Source: Leishmania mexicana MHOM/GT/2001/U1103 (lineage: Eukaryota > Euglenozoa > Kinetoplastea > Trypanosomatida > Trypanosomatidae). From it: a stretch of 64,000 nucleotides of DNA. Position 1 is the stretch's first letter. Every line of letters begins with the position of its first letter. Location: positions 62,001-126,000 of the forward strand of contig NC_018320.1 in assembly GCF_000234665.1 (NCBI RefSeq). The letters are read 5' to 3'. The notes under the pieces were generated by a model. That model was not told the origin of the DNA, did not search any database, and saw nothing but the letters and a program-made list of their open reading frames with translations. A program made the position numbers and the translations under genes. This document shows, piece after piece, positions 30,784 to 41,644 of this stretch.

Positions 30784-33700
30784 TCAGTGTTGCAGCTTCG
30801 CACGCATCTCCTTGATGCACTCGTTCGTTTGCTCTATGCTACGCCGCAGTGGCTCGAGGCTCTCCTTCAGCGCCGCCTCGACCAGGCTGGAGATAAGGTG
30901 AGGCGTTTTGTCGTCGAAGGCACCGCCCGCCCTTTTTTCATCGGCTCCATCGTCACCGCCAGCGTCCGCCGCCATCGCGACGACCTGCGGGACACCGTCT
31001 TCAGCTTCCTCCTCGCCGCTGACGGGAATGCCGCCTTCGGTCATCTGCGCATCCACTGCGCCGCAGTCCTTGGAGCGCAGCGTCAGAGAATGTCCAATCG
31101 GGTAGAAGGACAAGTCCTGCTGCGCGATCCGCTGCTGCACGTACGCCTCCTGCCCCGTGTGCGAGCATCTGTCCTTCTTGGCGAGGTAGTGCAGGAAGAA
31201 AATGTACTGCCACATGTTGTGCTCCTCGGCGACATGTGTGCTGTACGCGCCGGGATGCACCATGTCAAACTCGTTGCGCTCGATGCCGCAAATAAAGCAC
31301 TTCTTCTCCTGGTCCGCCTGGATGAGCTGCTGATGGGTGCGGTGCTGCGTGAGGCTGTCGATGATGACACCGAGGAACAGGTTCGCGCCGACCAGGCCCA
31401 CGACGAGGTAGTACGCAATACGGTAGAACATCACCCAGTACGCGTAGCCGTCCTTGGAGTAGAACACAGGCCAATTGATGACATCGCCTATACCGCCACC
31501 GCTGCGCAGCGTGTCGACGTGCACGAGAAAGCACTGCGACAGCGTGTAGCAGTTGAACCCGTTCAAGCGCGCGCCCAGTGGATCGAACAGCTGCGAGAAG
31601 TTATAGTAGCTGATGTTCGCGCCAACCAACACAAACGTCAGCAGAAGGGCATACGTCAGCACGAGCAGCTGGAAATTAGCCCGCAGCGCCTCGAACAGGT
31701 TGGCCAAAACGGGGCTGTTGATGGTGATCTGCATCATCTGCAGCGCATACCAAATTCGATGCTGCGCGAAGCCCATGACACTCACGAAGAAGAAACAGAA
31801 GTGCGGAAGGAATCCAGCGTGCCAGAAGGCGTAGCACACGCTCAACAACACCCGCTCGTACCACGTCGGTATCAGGCGCTGCTTGTCACGCAGCAGCGCA
31901 TCAGCCCGCCCCACGGCGATGTCGGCGTCGCTCATCTTCGTCAGCTCCGCTTCTCGTTGCGAGTACCACGCCCGCCAGCCGATCTTGTAGTTCACCACGA
32001 CTGGGCCCAAGAGGGCCTGGGTCAGAAGAACACCTTGCACACACATATCAACAATCCCGAGGCCGACCAAGGCGCGGTCGATGCCTTCCGGCGTCCCGGA
32101 GGTGTACGGCGAGGTCGGCGCGCGAATGCCAATGACCATGACGAGGTTGATGATGATGACAATCAACAGCCCCAACGCGTTGATCTCGCGGAGGAAGAAG
32201 TTCAGCAGGTACGCAGCACAGAAGCGGCGCATGCGGTTGTACCAGCTCATCTCGATAATGACGCCCGCCGTCTCGTTGAAGAAGTGTTGAATGCGTTCGT
32301 TATCGCTGGTACGCACCGCCGTCTGGATCAGGGCCGTGCGGCGGAACTCGAAAAGGTTGTCCACCGCCGAGTTGAGCGTGCGGAAGTACACGCGCTCCAG
32401 ACGACCGTCCCGCACAATCTCGATCTTTGCCAGCTTCGTCGACACCTGACGGTAGTACGTACTTTTGCGCAGCACCTGCCGGATGCTCTGGCCCCTCTTG
32501 TCCACTAAGTCATCCAACACCTCGGCGAAGTCCTCCGCGCCGACGCCGCCGCTGCCGCATCGCGAACGTGTGGCCGTCAAGAAGTGCATGTCGTGGCACG
32601 CTCTAAAGAATGCGTAGATGCTCACTGCCAGCGCCAGTTCGTCTTGCAGCTCCTCGCGGCTCGTTGGGTAATCATTGTGCAGGTAGTCGAGAAAGTAGCG
32701 GTGCAGGGCTGCAACGGACCCTGCAATGTCGCCTCGTGAGAGGCCACTGTACTGCTTCCGCTCTACTGGTCCGTGCCTCGCTTCGTAGCTGGCGGCACTG
32801 CGATCCATAGCCTTGGTGAGTAAGGACAGGTCCACAGTAGACACCAGCTTCGAGGCTAACCGCGAGTCGTCACGACCCTCAATCATCGCCAGCAGCGTCG
32901 ACAAGGCCATTGTCTGCAGTAAGCTGCGGCAGCGACGCCGCCTCGCCTCCAAGGTGGCAGCCGGAGAGGCCCGTTCGCGCCCTCCACCAAGCACGGCCTC
33001 ATGCCACGAAACCGCCGGCAGCACCACCTCCACCGCCGTGAACGCCACATCCCCGTGCGGGGAGGCGTCGAACTCCGACAGCAGCAAGGTCAAGTAGTCC
33101 GCTGCGTTGTACGCCACAAACGTGTCCTGATTCGTGGCGCACGGGCCCTGTAGCGCCTCCGCGATCGTGGAAAGTAGCTGCACCATGAAGTCCGACGTCA
33201 CCTCGTTCGCCGTCTTCGGTGCCATCGATAGCAGCTCCACCAGCGCCTCCACAACGTTCACGGAGATGCTGCTCTCTGGCTGTGCGACGAGGTACGTCTG
33301 AAGCGGCGCATACTGGCCAGAGCACAGCAGCTGCAGCAGCTTCAACTCCAGGCGGCAGTTCGGCATCTGCGTCAGGTAGTGCCTCGCCTCCGACGGGCTG
33401 CTACCGCTCGAAAGCGTGTGGTGGTACGTCCGCAGCTTGTCCTTGAAGTCGAGGAAGTGGTTGCGCAGCACGAACAACAGACGATCCTTCGCGCTGCGCC
33501 GGCAGAAGGCGCGGTAGCACTCCTGCATCCCGCGGTGACCCCGCATCAGCAGCGTGCACCCCGCCAGCAGCGCAGCGCGCTGCACGTCCGCCTTGTCGCA
33601 CCCGACAAACTCGCCAACAAGCGCGACCAGCGGCAGCGGCGTCTCCAGCGACGCGTCGCCAGCCCACTGCGCCAGAAACGTCTGCCGCGACTGCACGGGA

Positions 33701-36700
33701 GTCGTCACGGTGATGTACGGCACGTCAGACTCCTGCGCCGCAAGCGGCAGCAGCGCGCTGTCGTCGGACGGGTTGTTCGGCATCAGCACCACCAGCTGCC
33801 GGATCAGCGTCAGGATGCGCACAATGTCGGGGAGCTGCAGCGATGACATCACGGTGAAGAGAATACGCATGAACCTGGCACCGCGCGCGCCGCAGCGCAG
33901 CAGGATGCCGGCACCAGATATCAGCCGATTTTTCTCGGCCATCCGTGCGTCGTCCAGCAACACGGAGCGAAGGTAATCCATCCACTTCGTCGCCAGCACG
34001 TGAGCGCCCCCAGCTTCCTCGATGTGGCTGCTCCACGCACAGCTGTCGCCACCCTTCAAGACAACCCCCGGCGTCACTACAACGGAGCTCTCGCCGCTCA
34101 CGGCAGCTGTTGCGCGATTGGGCGCCTTTGCCGCCGCCTCCCCACACGCGGCCAGGCGTGCGTACAGCCTGCCGAATGGGCCGCCACGCCACCGGGCAGT
34201 GCCGCTGAAGCCGCTGTCCGTCGCCACTCGCAGGCACTGACGCAATGCGGTGAAGTGAGCGAGCGACCACCGCGCCTCCGGAAACGGTGCAGTTGTTGCG
34301 CTGGGTAACCCCGTCGCGCTGTGGGGCGCGCCTCTCAGGATGCCATCCTCCATGTCGAAGGAAAACTGTAACACATCGCACATGGCATCCACGAGCTCGT
34401 TCACCACCACGCTAAGCTGGGAGCGGACGCGGTTCGAGAGTTGCAAAATGACGCCGCGATACCGCGCGCACACACGCTCTGTGCACGCGCACAGGGGGCC
34501 GAAGAAGAAGTCTTCGTACACGCCAGCACCAAACAGCGCCTCTTCCATCTCCTCCTCGGCCTCGTTCTTCGGCGCGCACCGCAGCGTGGCGCCTTCGCGC
34601 CGCTCCAGCTCCTCGCTCACCTCCTCGAGCGCGCATCGCCCGCCAAGCAGCTGCAGGTACCGCGCAGCGTCCATCATGCACAGTCGCACAAAGTCAGGGA
34701 AGTCGCGGTGCGCGAGCAGCGACGGGACAGCACACGCGTCGTCAAGCACAAGCGCCTGCAGCAGTTGCACATACGGGTAACGGAAGTACACCGGCACAAG
34801 CACGTCTGTCGTCACCTGCAGCAGCGCGTCCAGGCTGTTCTGCCCAAACACCTCCTGCCGCATCGCCTCCGCCTTCACGAGCTCGCTCCTGTTCGCTACA
34901 AGGTACAGCAGTCGGCACAGATCCAGGTGCGTGCGCGTGCGCCCCGTCACCGCGTAGCAGTCGTCCGACGTCAGGAGTCGCTCCCGCAGCTCGCGGCCCT
35001 GGTTGCCGCACCAGCTGCGCCGCAGCTGAATGCACCGCTCCGCCTGCTGGTCCGACACAATCGCGCGCCACACCTGCTGCTGCCGCTGCGCCATCACGTG
35101 CACAGATGAGCGCTTCGCCGCCACCCAATCACTCAGAAACTCGATGGCGGTCAACATGGCATCCTCCTTGTACAGGCACTTGACGACGTCGGCGAGGATC
35201 TGCGCCGGCATTTCGGTCCTACCATCATCCTCGGTCACGAAAAGCGTCCGCAGCAGTGAGATGTAGTTGGTGTTCTGATACACCAGTGGCGCCGCGCCCA
35301 CGACGGCCTCGCGCAGCTCATCGCGGATGCCGGGGCTCTGCGCCATCGTCAGCAGAACAGCAACTGCCTTAAAGACGAGCTGGCGGCTCGCCTCCTTGAC
35401 AGGCACGGACACGCGCTCCAGCATGCGAATCAGCTGCAGTGGCACACCGACTTGCTGCATCATCGAGAGATTCTCGGCCATGGTCCCACACTTCGTCTTT
35501 GAGAGGAGATCATCCAGCGCATCGAGGGCGCTGTTGGCCAGCGCGATCGTGTTGGAGCGGCGGAACGACGCGTTCGCCAGCTGTTTTATCGCGATCGAGG
35601 TGCGGTTGATGGCCGCGTAGACGCCGATGCTGTCCTCCGACGTAAGTAGCTGCACACGGCTCGCCGTGGCGTAGAGCTCTTCAAGGAAGTTTGTGGCGCG
35701 GAAGAAGATGCAGATGGCCCGGCGCTGAAGCATCGAGCTGCGACTACAGTTTGCCAGTTCCATCAGTGCAGTGAACACCTCTACGATGGGCATCAGCTCC
35801 CCCCGCGCCCCGCGCTTCTCCATATTGTACACGCCATCAAGCTCGCAATCGCACGCAGCGTCCGTGCAATCGCCCGGCTCCTCATCCGCCTCGTCACCAC
35901 CCCCGTCCGCAGCTCTCCATTTCTCAGTACTCCGCTGCTGCAACGCGGCGAAAAAGTTGATGTGCGCGAGCTGGCTGAAGCGCGTCGGCCGCCGCCACAT
36001 CCGGAAGCAGTCCACCAGCCACAGCGCCTCCCGCACGAGGAGCACGTCGATCAGCATGTTCATCAACTGCAGCGCACAGGACTTGCAGTCTTGGACGGGC
36101 TGCATCTCCAGGTATGTTCGCTGGTCCTCACACGACAGATCCATGCACCGCACCACCAGCTGCATCAGCATCTCGTACTCGCTCAACTGGAACGCGCCAG
36201 CGTTCACAAGCGCGTCCAGAAGGTTCAGCGCCGCAAGGTACTCCGCAGCAACGCTGTCGTCGCCGCTCATCCGCGTTGCCTTCATGTACCGCACAACAAA
36301 CCGCTTCGCCACCTCAAGCTCCTGCGGCATCTTGCGCATTGCCATCTGGCACGACGACGACGACACAGCAGCACTAGTAGCACCAGCAGCACCGCAGCCG
36401 CCGCCCGGCAGCGACATAACGCACCGGATGTTCTGTATCTGCTCCCGGATGTTCAGCGCACCGTCCACGTCCACCATCACCTTCGCAAAGAGCTCCAGCA
36501 GCGCGCCGTGCAGGTGCCTCGGCAGTGCCTCGCTTTGCAGTGACTCTACCAGCACGGCGCGCGGCACCCACTCAAAGATGAACGGCCGGCTCCTCGCGTG
36601 GCCATCCCCGTACGCGAGCGCAGCAAGCAGGTGGATCTGCGCCGCAAGGTACGGCACCAGCGTGTCCCTCACCTCCGGCCAGTCCTGCATCACAGCTAGC

Positions 36701-39405
36701 AGCCCCTCCATCGGGAAGTACGTGGTCCCGTTCACGTCCTGGGCATCAACGGCCTCCTGCAGAAGCTGGCCGAGCGGGTTGTCCTTCACGCGGTATTGCG
36801 TCGACGTGGCAAAGGAAGCCGTATCGTTAAACTCGGGCTCCGCAAAGAGCGAGTTCGGGATGCCCACCATGGCCACCTCTGGCAGTGCCCTCGCACAGGT
36901 GCTCAGCTCCGGTGCCTTCGCAGCTGGGCTGCAAGGCGGGAGAGTCGACGCTGGCGACAGTGGCGCCTGCCTCGACGCGGCTCCGATGGACGCGTCACAC
37001 CCGCCTCCAGGCACGGTCTCTGCTATGGACGCCTCTCGCGTGTCGGTGAAGAGTGCAGTGCTGAGCTGGCGCAACGTATCTGCCGACTCCACGCAACTCG
37101 GCCCACCCTCCACCATCAGTCCCTTCTGTTCCTTCACTGCGGCGGCCAGTGCACTTGACGTCGCCTCCGCCCGTGGCATCTGCGCGATACGTGTTGTCTC
37201 AAGCCCTTCAGGCAGCGGCATCCGCTTCATGGGACAAAGTACTTGCTGCGCCATCTCGCGGTTCTGCGTAAAGTAGTCGAGAATCACGCGCTGCGCTTCC
37301 ACCATGCCCTCGCCGCCGCAGCACGCGAATCGCCGCAGGATGAGCAAGACATCCGGATTGTGCCCACGGCTCGCCAGCATCCCCAAGAAGAATTCCAGCC
37401 GGTGCCGCGCCATCGGCAGCTCCACCAGCGCAGCGTTGTCCTTGTAGAACGCAGCAAGGCACCGCAGCGCAGACGGCACGTAGCGAGTGCACTCCATCAC
37501 GAAGTCCGCGTAACTCTGCAGCGCCTCCGCATACCGTGGCCGGTTGTACAACAACACCCCCACAAGCTCGAAGCACGCGTCCACAAGGTCGCCCAGCTCG
37601 CTGTACTGCATCGGCACAAACGACGACGAGCCCCCCGATACCGCCGCAGCAGACGGAGCGCATGCCACGTCAGCACTGCCGGCAGCAGCGCCAAAACTAC
37701 TCGCTGCCGCAACACTGTCAGCACCATTACTGCAACCGGCCTGTGGGTACACCATGCCCAACGACCCGAGCTTCTCCACACACACGTACGGGCACTGCAG
37801 CGACGCGCGTACAACAAGCAGCGCAAGCTCGCCAACGCCCTGCTGGAAAACTTTGCTCTGCCACTCCGGGTTCAGTACGCTGCCGCCGCTGCCAGCGCTG
37901 CCCGCATTCATCAGCGCCTCGGAAGCGTTCTCCGCGTCGGGATCCGCAGGGCGGTGGCACAGCTGCTGCAGCCGCAGCACATTCTCCCGCGCTTGCCGCA
38001 CGTGGTGCGGGTTGCCCACGCCGCACGTCATTTCACGCACGTACCGCTGCAGCGGCGGCAGCAGTCTCCGGATCATGTGCAGCTCCTCCAGTGCGATCGG
38101 CTGCAGTCGCCGAATCTCCAGCCCGTCGCGCATCGACTTGAGTCCGCGCCCAAGCAGCGTCACGACTCCGTGCGTCCTCGCACCGTGCGCAAGCGACGCG
38201 ATTGTCACCTCCGAGTGACGCACGTCCTCCCCCTCAGTCGCCACGGGCCCGCCAGCAACAACCCAAACCTTCTGGCTCGCGCTGTTCACGCAGCTCAGAA
38301 ACACGCGCCCGCCATTGCCCAGGAACTCCTCAGTATTGGGCGATGCGCAGTGCAACTGGAACAGCGTCCCCGCAGAACGCACGTGCGGCGTCAGTGACAG
38401 CGCGTACGACGCCTGCCGTGCACCTCGCCCAAAGCCAGCGCCGCCACCCTCCGCCGGCTCTACCGCGGCAACCTCGCCGCACTGCAGGTACAGCCCCGAC
38501 GCGAGGGACTTGAACCGGTAGGCGTCGCCCGCACCGCGCGCCCGCAGCGCGCCGCCCTTTCTCGCATTCGCGCCCTCGATCACAAACAAAGAGAGGCAGC
38601 TCACCTCCTCCCTCGACGCAGTGTACCACGCGACGGTGTGCTCGCTGCCCTCCGCTGCACCGCTGCCGCCCTCCATCAGGCTCGAGTCCGGCGTCTGCAG
38701 CACGCACTGCCGCTTTCCTAGGTCCGCAAGGATGTACTTGTGCTCCTCCGTGTGCAGCAGCGTCACGCAGTCGCCGCAGCGCAGCGGTGGCCCACGCCTC
38801 GAAGGAGCGCAGTCACCGTCGTACAGGTGTATCAGAAAGCCCTCGATGCTCTCCCCGACGCTCACCTCACGGAACCAGCTATCGGCCGCCTCCTCGTCCG
38901 CGTTGGGGGCCACGTTCAGGTAACGCTCCATTTCAGCCGCCTGGAGAATGATGGGGTCGCCCGCAGCGACGGGCTCGCCCTCCACGCGCAGGCGATACCG
39001 CGGCATGATGCGCCAGCGCTCGTGCACATTGGCGTCCCGCCGGCGCGTCTCAAGCAGCACGCGGAGGTTGCCCTTCATGCCCGCGGCGTAGCGCTCGGCA
39101 TGGTAGCCGAGGTACTTCTGGTGTGCGTATTGGAGGAGGCGGATTGTCTGTCCGTACTTCACCACATCGCTGTCCGGCTGCCGGTTGACACTTGCCTCGA
39201 CAGGGTCGCCGTGCTGCAAAAGGAAAACCGTATGCTCGTAGCGCAGCGGCGTCTCGGGGGTGTCGCACTGCAGCCCAACCGGCGCCTCCGAGGATGACGT
39301 GGCCACGACATAGCCGTCCAGTGTCTGTTTATAGAGGTTGATCAGAGAACCGTAGCGCAGCGGCTGCGCCGGCATATTCTGGCCACCATTCTCCTTGGTC
39401 GCCAT
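30784..39405 (-). CDS. IP3R: Inositol 1,4,5-trisphosphate receptor-like calcium-release channel
   Basis: A 2873-aa intracellular Ca2+ channel subunit encoded in one exon, about the size of animal IP3 receptors (~2700). The N-terminal 450 residues have the suppressor/MIR beta-trefoil pattern (LRYGSLINLYK, repeated CG-D-CVTLLH-like strands). RIH-type helical domains follow in the middle, and a RIH-associated domain lies at about 2150-2265. The channel domain with clustered hydrophobic helices spans about 2330-2690. The pore filter reads GGGIGD at about 2633-2638, where animal channels have GGGVGD. After it comes the CxxC...HxxxxH zinc-binding linker (KCFICG near 2702, HVAEEHN near 2725) and a short C-terminal helix. 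In T. brucei and T. cruzi the orthologue releases Ca2+ from acidocalcisomes; the same is expected here. Confidence 0.95.
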   Translation of the reverse strand: MATKENGGQNMPAQPLRYGSLINLYKQTLDGYVVATSSSEAPVGLQCDTPETPLRYEHTVFLLQHGDPVEASVNRQPDSDVVKYGQTIRLLQYAHQKYLGYHAERYAAGMKGNLRVLLETRRRDANVHERWRIMPRYRLRVEGEPVAAGDPIILQAAEMERYLNVAPNADEEAADSWFREVSVGESIEGFLIHLYDGDCAPSRRGPPLRCGDCVTLLHTEEHKYILADLGKRQCVLQTPDSSLMEGGSGAAEGSEHTVAWYTASREEVSCLSLFVIEGANARKGGALRARGAGDAYRFKSLASGLYLQCGEVAAVEPAEGGGAGFGRGARQASYALSLTPHVRSAGTLFQLHCASPNTEEFLGNGGRVFLSCVNSASQKVWVVAGGPVATEGEDVRHSEVTIASLAHGARTHGVVTLLGRGLKSMRDGLEIRRLQPIALEELHMIRRLLPPLQRYVREMTCGVGNPHHVRQARENVLRLQQLCHRPADPDAENASEALMNAGSAGSGGSVLNPEWQSKVFQQGVGELALLVVRASLQCPYVCVEKLGSLGMVYPQAGCSNGADSVAAASSFGAAAGSADVACAPSAAAVSGGSSSFVPMQYSELGDLVDACFELVGVLLYNRPRYAEALQSYADFVMECTRYVPSALRCLAAFYKDNAALVELPMARHRLEFFLGMLASRGHNPDVLLILRRFACCGGEGMVEAQRVILDYFTQNREMAQQVLCPMKRMPLPEGLETTRIAQMPRAEATSSALAAAVKEQKGLMVEGGPSCVESADTLRQLSTALFTDTREASIAETVPGGGCDASIGAASRQAPLSPASTLPPCSPAAKAPELSTCARALPEVAMVGIPNSLFAEPEFNDTASFATSTQYRVKDNPLGQLLQEAVDAQDVNGTTYFPMEGLLAVMQDWPEVRDTLVPYLAAQIHLLAALAYGDGHARSRPFIFEWVPRAVLVESLQSEALPRHLHGALLELFAKVMVDVDGALNIREQIQNIRCVMSLPGGGCGAAGATSAAVSSSSCQMAMRKMPQELEVAKRFVVRYMKATRMSGDDSVAAEYLAALNLLDALVNAGAFQLSEYEMLMQLVVRCMDLSCEDQRTYLEMQPVQDCKSCALQLMNMLIDVLLVREALWLVDCFRMWRRPTRFSQLAHINFFAALQQRSTEKWRAADGGGDEADEEPGDCTDAACDCELDGVYNMEKRGARGELMPIVEVFTALMELANCSRSSMLQRRAICIFFRATNFLEELYATASRVQLLTSEDSIGVYAAINRTSIAIKQLANASFRRSNTIALANSALDALDDLLSKTKCGTMAENLSMMQQVGVPLQLIRMLERVSVPVKEASRQLVFKAVAVLLTMAQSPGIRDELREAVVGAAPLVYQNTNYISLLRTLFVTEDDGRTEMPAQILADVVKCLYKEDAMLTAIEFLSDWVAAKRSSVHVMAQRQQQVWRAIVSDQQAERCIQLRRSWCGNQGRELRERLLTSDDCYAVTGRTRTHLDLCRLLYLVANRSELVKAEAMRQEVFGQNSLDALLQVTTDVLVPVYFRYPYVQLLQALVLDDACAVPSLLAHRDFPDFVRLCMMDAARYLQLLGGRCALEEVSEELERREGATLRCAPKNEAEEEMEEALFGAGVYEDFFFGPLCACTERVCARYRGVILQLSNRVRSQLSVVVNELVDAMCDVLQFSFDMEDGILRGAPHSATGLPSATTAPFPEARWSLAHFTALRQCLRVATDSGFSGTARWRGGPFGRLYARLAACGEAAAKAPNRATAAVSGESSVVVTPGVVLKGGDSCAWSSHIEEAGGAHVLATKWMDYLRSVLLDDARMAEKNRLISGAGILLRCGARGARFMRILFTVMSSLQLPDIVRILTLIRQLVVLMPNNPSDDSALLPLAAQESDVPYITVTTPVQSRQTFLAQWAGDASLETPLPLVALVGEFVGCDKADVQRAALLAGCTLLMRGHRGMQECYRAFCRRSAKDRLLFVLRNHFLDFKDKLRTYHHTLSSGSSPSEARHYLTQMPNCRLELKLLQLLCSGQYAPLQTYLVAQPESSISVNVVEALVELLSMAPKTANEVTSDFMVQLLSTIAEALQGPCATNQDTFVAYNAADYLTLLLSEFDASPHGDVAFTAVEVVLPAVSWHEAVLGGGRERASPAATLEARRRRCRSLLQTMALSTLLAMIEGRDDSRLASKLVSTVDLSLLTKAMDRSAASYEARHGPVERKQYSGLSRGDIAGSVAALHRYFLDYLHNDYPTSREELQDELALAVSIYAFFRACHDMHFLTATRSRCGSGGVGAEDFAEVLDDLVDKRGQSIRQVLRKSTYYRQVSTKLAKIEIVRDGRLERVYFRTLNSAVDNLFEFRRTALIQTAVRTSDNERIQHFFNETAGVIIEMSWYNRMRRFCAAYLLNFFLREINALGLLIVIIINLVMVIGIRAPTSPYTSGTPEGIDRALVGLGIVDMCVQGVLLTQALLGPVVVNYKIGWRAWYSQREAELTKMSDADIAVGRADALLRDKQRLIPTWYERVLLSVCYAFWHAGFLPHFCFFFVSVMGFAQHRIWYALQMMQITINSPVLANLFEALRANFQLLVLTYALLLTFVLVGANISYYNFSQLFDPLGARLNGFNCYTLSQCFLVHVDTLRSGGGIGDVINWPVFYSKDGYAYWVMFYRIAYYLVVGLVGANLFLGVIIDSLTQHRTHQQLIQADQEKKCFICGIERNEFDMVHPGAYSTHVAEEHNMWQYIFFLHYLAKKDRCSHTGQEAYVQQRIAQQDLSFYPIGHSLTLRSKDCGAVDAQMTEGGIPVSGEEEAEDGVPQVVAMAADAGGDDGADEKRAGGAFDDKTPHLISSLVEAALKESLEPLRRSIEQTNECIKEMRAKLQH

Positions 39406-40882
39406 GCCGGCAGAAAGGCACGCGAGAAAGCGCCTGAAGCGGGGGTGGCGCTTGCTACTGCGTCCCGGGCCTGGAAGGCGGCAACCGTATCAAGCGAGGG
39501 GCTCGACAGGCTGGCACCGTGGCAGCAGTTGTGAGGGTTCCGTGGGGAATAAATTCGTGGCGAAGAAAACGAAGAAAGGACGCCAAGTGCGCGCCGGCAC
39601 CCACCCGAACGCGCAGGCGAAGCGGCAACGTGGTCAATACACACAAATTTCGGAGCCGAAACGATGGCCAGAGAGGGCCTGGGGGAGGGAGGGCCGACAG
39701 TGATGGTCGATGCGACGCAGACGACGGGTTAAAGCTAACGAGGATGGGTAAAAATGAGAGGGAGTCACTACTCCGGTAGGACTACACGAGTATACGGCTC
39801 TACACACACACAAACACGAAAAATAGATATGAAAAATTCGAAAGGAATAATAAAGCTCGCGTCTGCTCGGCACCCTCTCTCGCTCCCTCCTGCTGGCCGT
39901 GGCTCTCTGCCTGTAGAGCGGGCGCTGCGACGGGCCTACACAGTGTCACGCAGCGATGCGCGAAATATAACGGGGGAAAACGCAACAGCGCGGAACCTAT
40001 GGAAGAGAACACCAACGCGCACATCGGGCGAGCCGCTGAGTCACTGCACACACACGTATGCGCAGGTGGGTGGCGGCCTTCCGTCTCGTCGCTCCGTGTC
40101 TGCCTGTAAGAGGGGAGAGAAGGAGAGGAGAGGAGGAGGGGAGAGTGGGGCACACCGCGGTCATTGAGCTGGTGAGCATAGCGACCGCCGTCGATCCGAG
40201 CTCTGGGGTGGTGTGTGCGTGTGCGTGTGCGTGTGTGTGCCCGCTGTCCACGTGTGCGCAGATCATGCACACTGCTGCATGTGAAGCACACGTAAGATAT
40301 GAGGCCGAAGACGCCTCAGTCAAGCTGCAGCGCGCACAGCAGAAGGGCGGCTCGTGGACGGGAGGAGGGATGCAACGCAGTTCCCGTGTGCGAGCGTGCG
40401 CTTCGATATCGATGAGCGAGCTTCCGCCTCATGACGGAACAAGGGTGGGGCTGTCCACGGTGAGCAGGAGTGCGAGTGTGCCCTAAGCCTGGTAGGCGCG
40501 CGCACACGAACGCACCGCAGTAGACGATGCGCGCCAGCCTATGTGCAGGCAGGCCCGCCCGCCGCCGCACATCTCTCACGGCTCGCGCCGCAGCACGCGT
40601 GGCACGCACAAAAGAGGTGTGTGTTTTCCTAAGAAAAAGGCATGCGGTAATCCACTCACATGCGTGCAGCACCCGATGGCGAGTCAGAGCACAGCTGAAT
40701 GCATGCACGCGCCCCCTCCCTCGTCATGTGAGAAGGGCGGCATGACGAAGCGCCGCTGTGCCCTCCACACGCGCAACACGCACACGCGCGTGTATGCATG
40801 GAGTGGGAAGAGCACTCCCAGGCACGGACCATGAAGACACCAGAGAGGGAAAAAAGAAACGTCCTCTCCCATCAGCGGGCCT
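39406..40882. other. 1.5-kb spacer, no gene seen
   Basis: Between PSMD9 and the IP3-receptor-like gene. It contains a GT-rich block at 40210-40240 and a purine-rich run at 40112-40148. An A/T-rich patch at about 39818-39856 stands out from the GC-rich surroundings. No gene seen. Confidence 0.6.
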
Positions 40883-41644
40883 TCACACAGTTTCGTCCCC
40901 GACTCTGTCCAAGGCGCAGCCGAGCAGCCCGGGCCCCTGCCAGCGCTGCGGCACCAGTACAAGCTCGGACGGATCATCTTGCAGCTCGCCTGGCTTCCGC
41001 GCCCACACCACAATCGGCGCCCCTTCGTGGGTGAATGTTTCCCTCGCCAGCGCCTGCAGGCCCTCCGCAATCAGCTCCGTCTGCGTCACCGCGCCGTATT
41101 GCAGGATCTGCATGCCGACAGAGAGGCCGGCCTCTTCCGCCGGGCTATTGGCGTCCACTTTCGCCACCACCAGACACGGCTTCAGCTGCGAGACACGCTG
41201 CACCTCTGCCATGCGCTGCGCTCGCTTCTCCGCCGCCGCCTGTCGTTGCCGGCGGGCGGCGGCGTCCTGTACCATCTGCAGCTGCGCCTCCTCGTGCGTC
41301 TGGCGGTGCAGCTCGTTGAGAAGGCTGTAGATTTTCTCGTTCAGCGCGCGCAGGTCGTTGCGTGTGGAGTCGGCCGTGTTCCGGGCCGTGCGAACCGCGT
41401 ACAGGTCGCAGTCGTTTCGTGGGAACCCCTCATCGTCAAGCAAGCGGCCGCGGAGCCCAACAGGGGTCGATGCGAGATACTGAAGCGCCTCCGTCAGCTT
41501 CGCCTCGAGGGCCGCCTTCTGTGCATCCAGGCAATGCAACTCTGCGCGGATGGCCTCCTTGTCCATGTCGGTGATGGTGGAGTCGACCGCGGGGGCGCGG
41601 TAGTCCTCGATCTCGACGATGTCCTCGATGCTGCGACTGCTCAT
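40883..41644 (-). CDS. PSMD9: 26S proteasome assembly chaperone PSMD9/Nas2 (p27)
   Basis: A 253-aa protein, close to the family length (~220). The Nas2 N-terminal coiled-coil domain spans about residues 28-115 and includes the hallmark PVGLRGRLLDDEGFPRNDCDLYAVR (61-85). A charged helix follows (115-150). The PDZ domain is at about 153-230, with VAKVDANSPAEEAGLSVG and a carboxylate-binding-type loop. Nas2/p27 binds the C-terminus of the ATPase Rpt5 and guides assembly of the proteasome base in the cytosol. The first in-frame ATG at 41644 gives the expected acidic N-terminus. It precedes the IP3-receptor-like gene in the transcription unit, which probably reflects shared transcription only. Confidence 0.93.
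   Translation of the reverse strand: MSSRSIEDIVEIEDYRAPAVDSTITDMDKEAIRAELHCLDAQKAALEAKLTEALQYLASTPVGLRGRLLDDEGFPRNDCDLYAVRTARNTADSTRNDLRALNEKIYSLLNELHRQTHEEAQLQMVQDAAARRQRQAAAEKRAQRMAEVQRVSQLKPCLVVAKVDANSPAEEAGLSVGMQILQYGAVTQTELIAEGLQALARETFTHEGAPIVVWARKPGELQDDPSELVLVPQRWQGPGLLGCALDRVGDETV

Noticed and set aside
30721..32508. 595-codon open frame on the plus strand
   Set aside because: It lies antisense to the IP3-receptor-like channel domain. Its composition is His/Arg/Gln-rich, as expected from the reverse complement of a GC-rich coding sequence.
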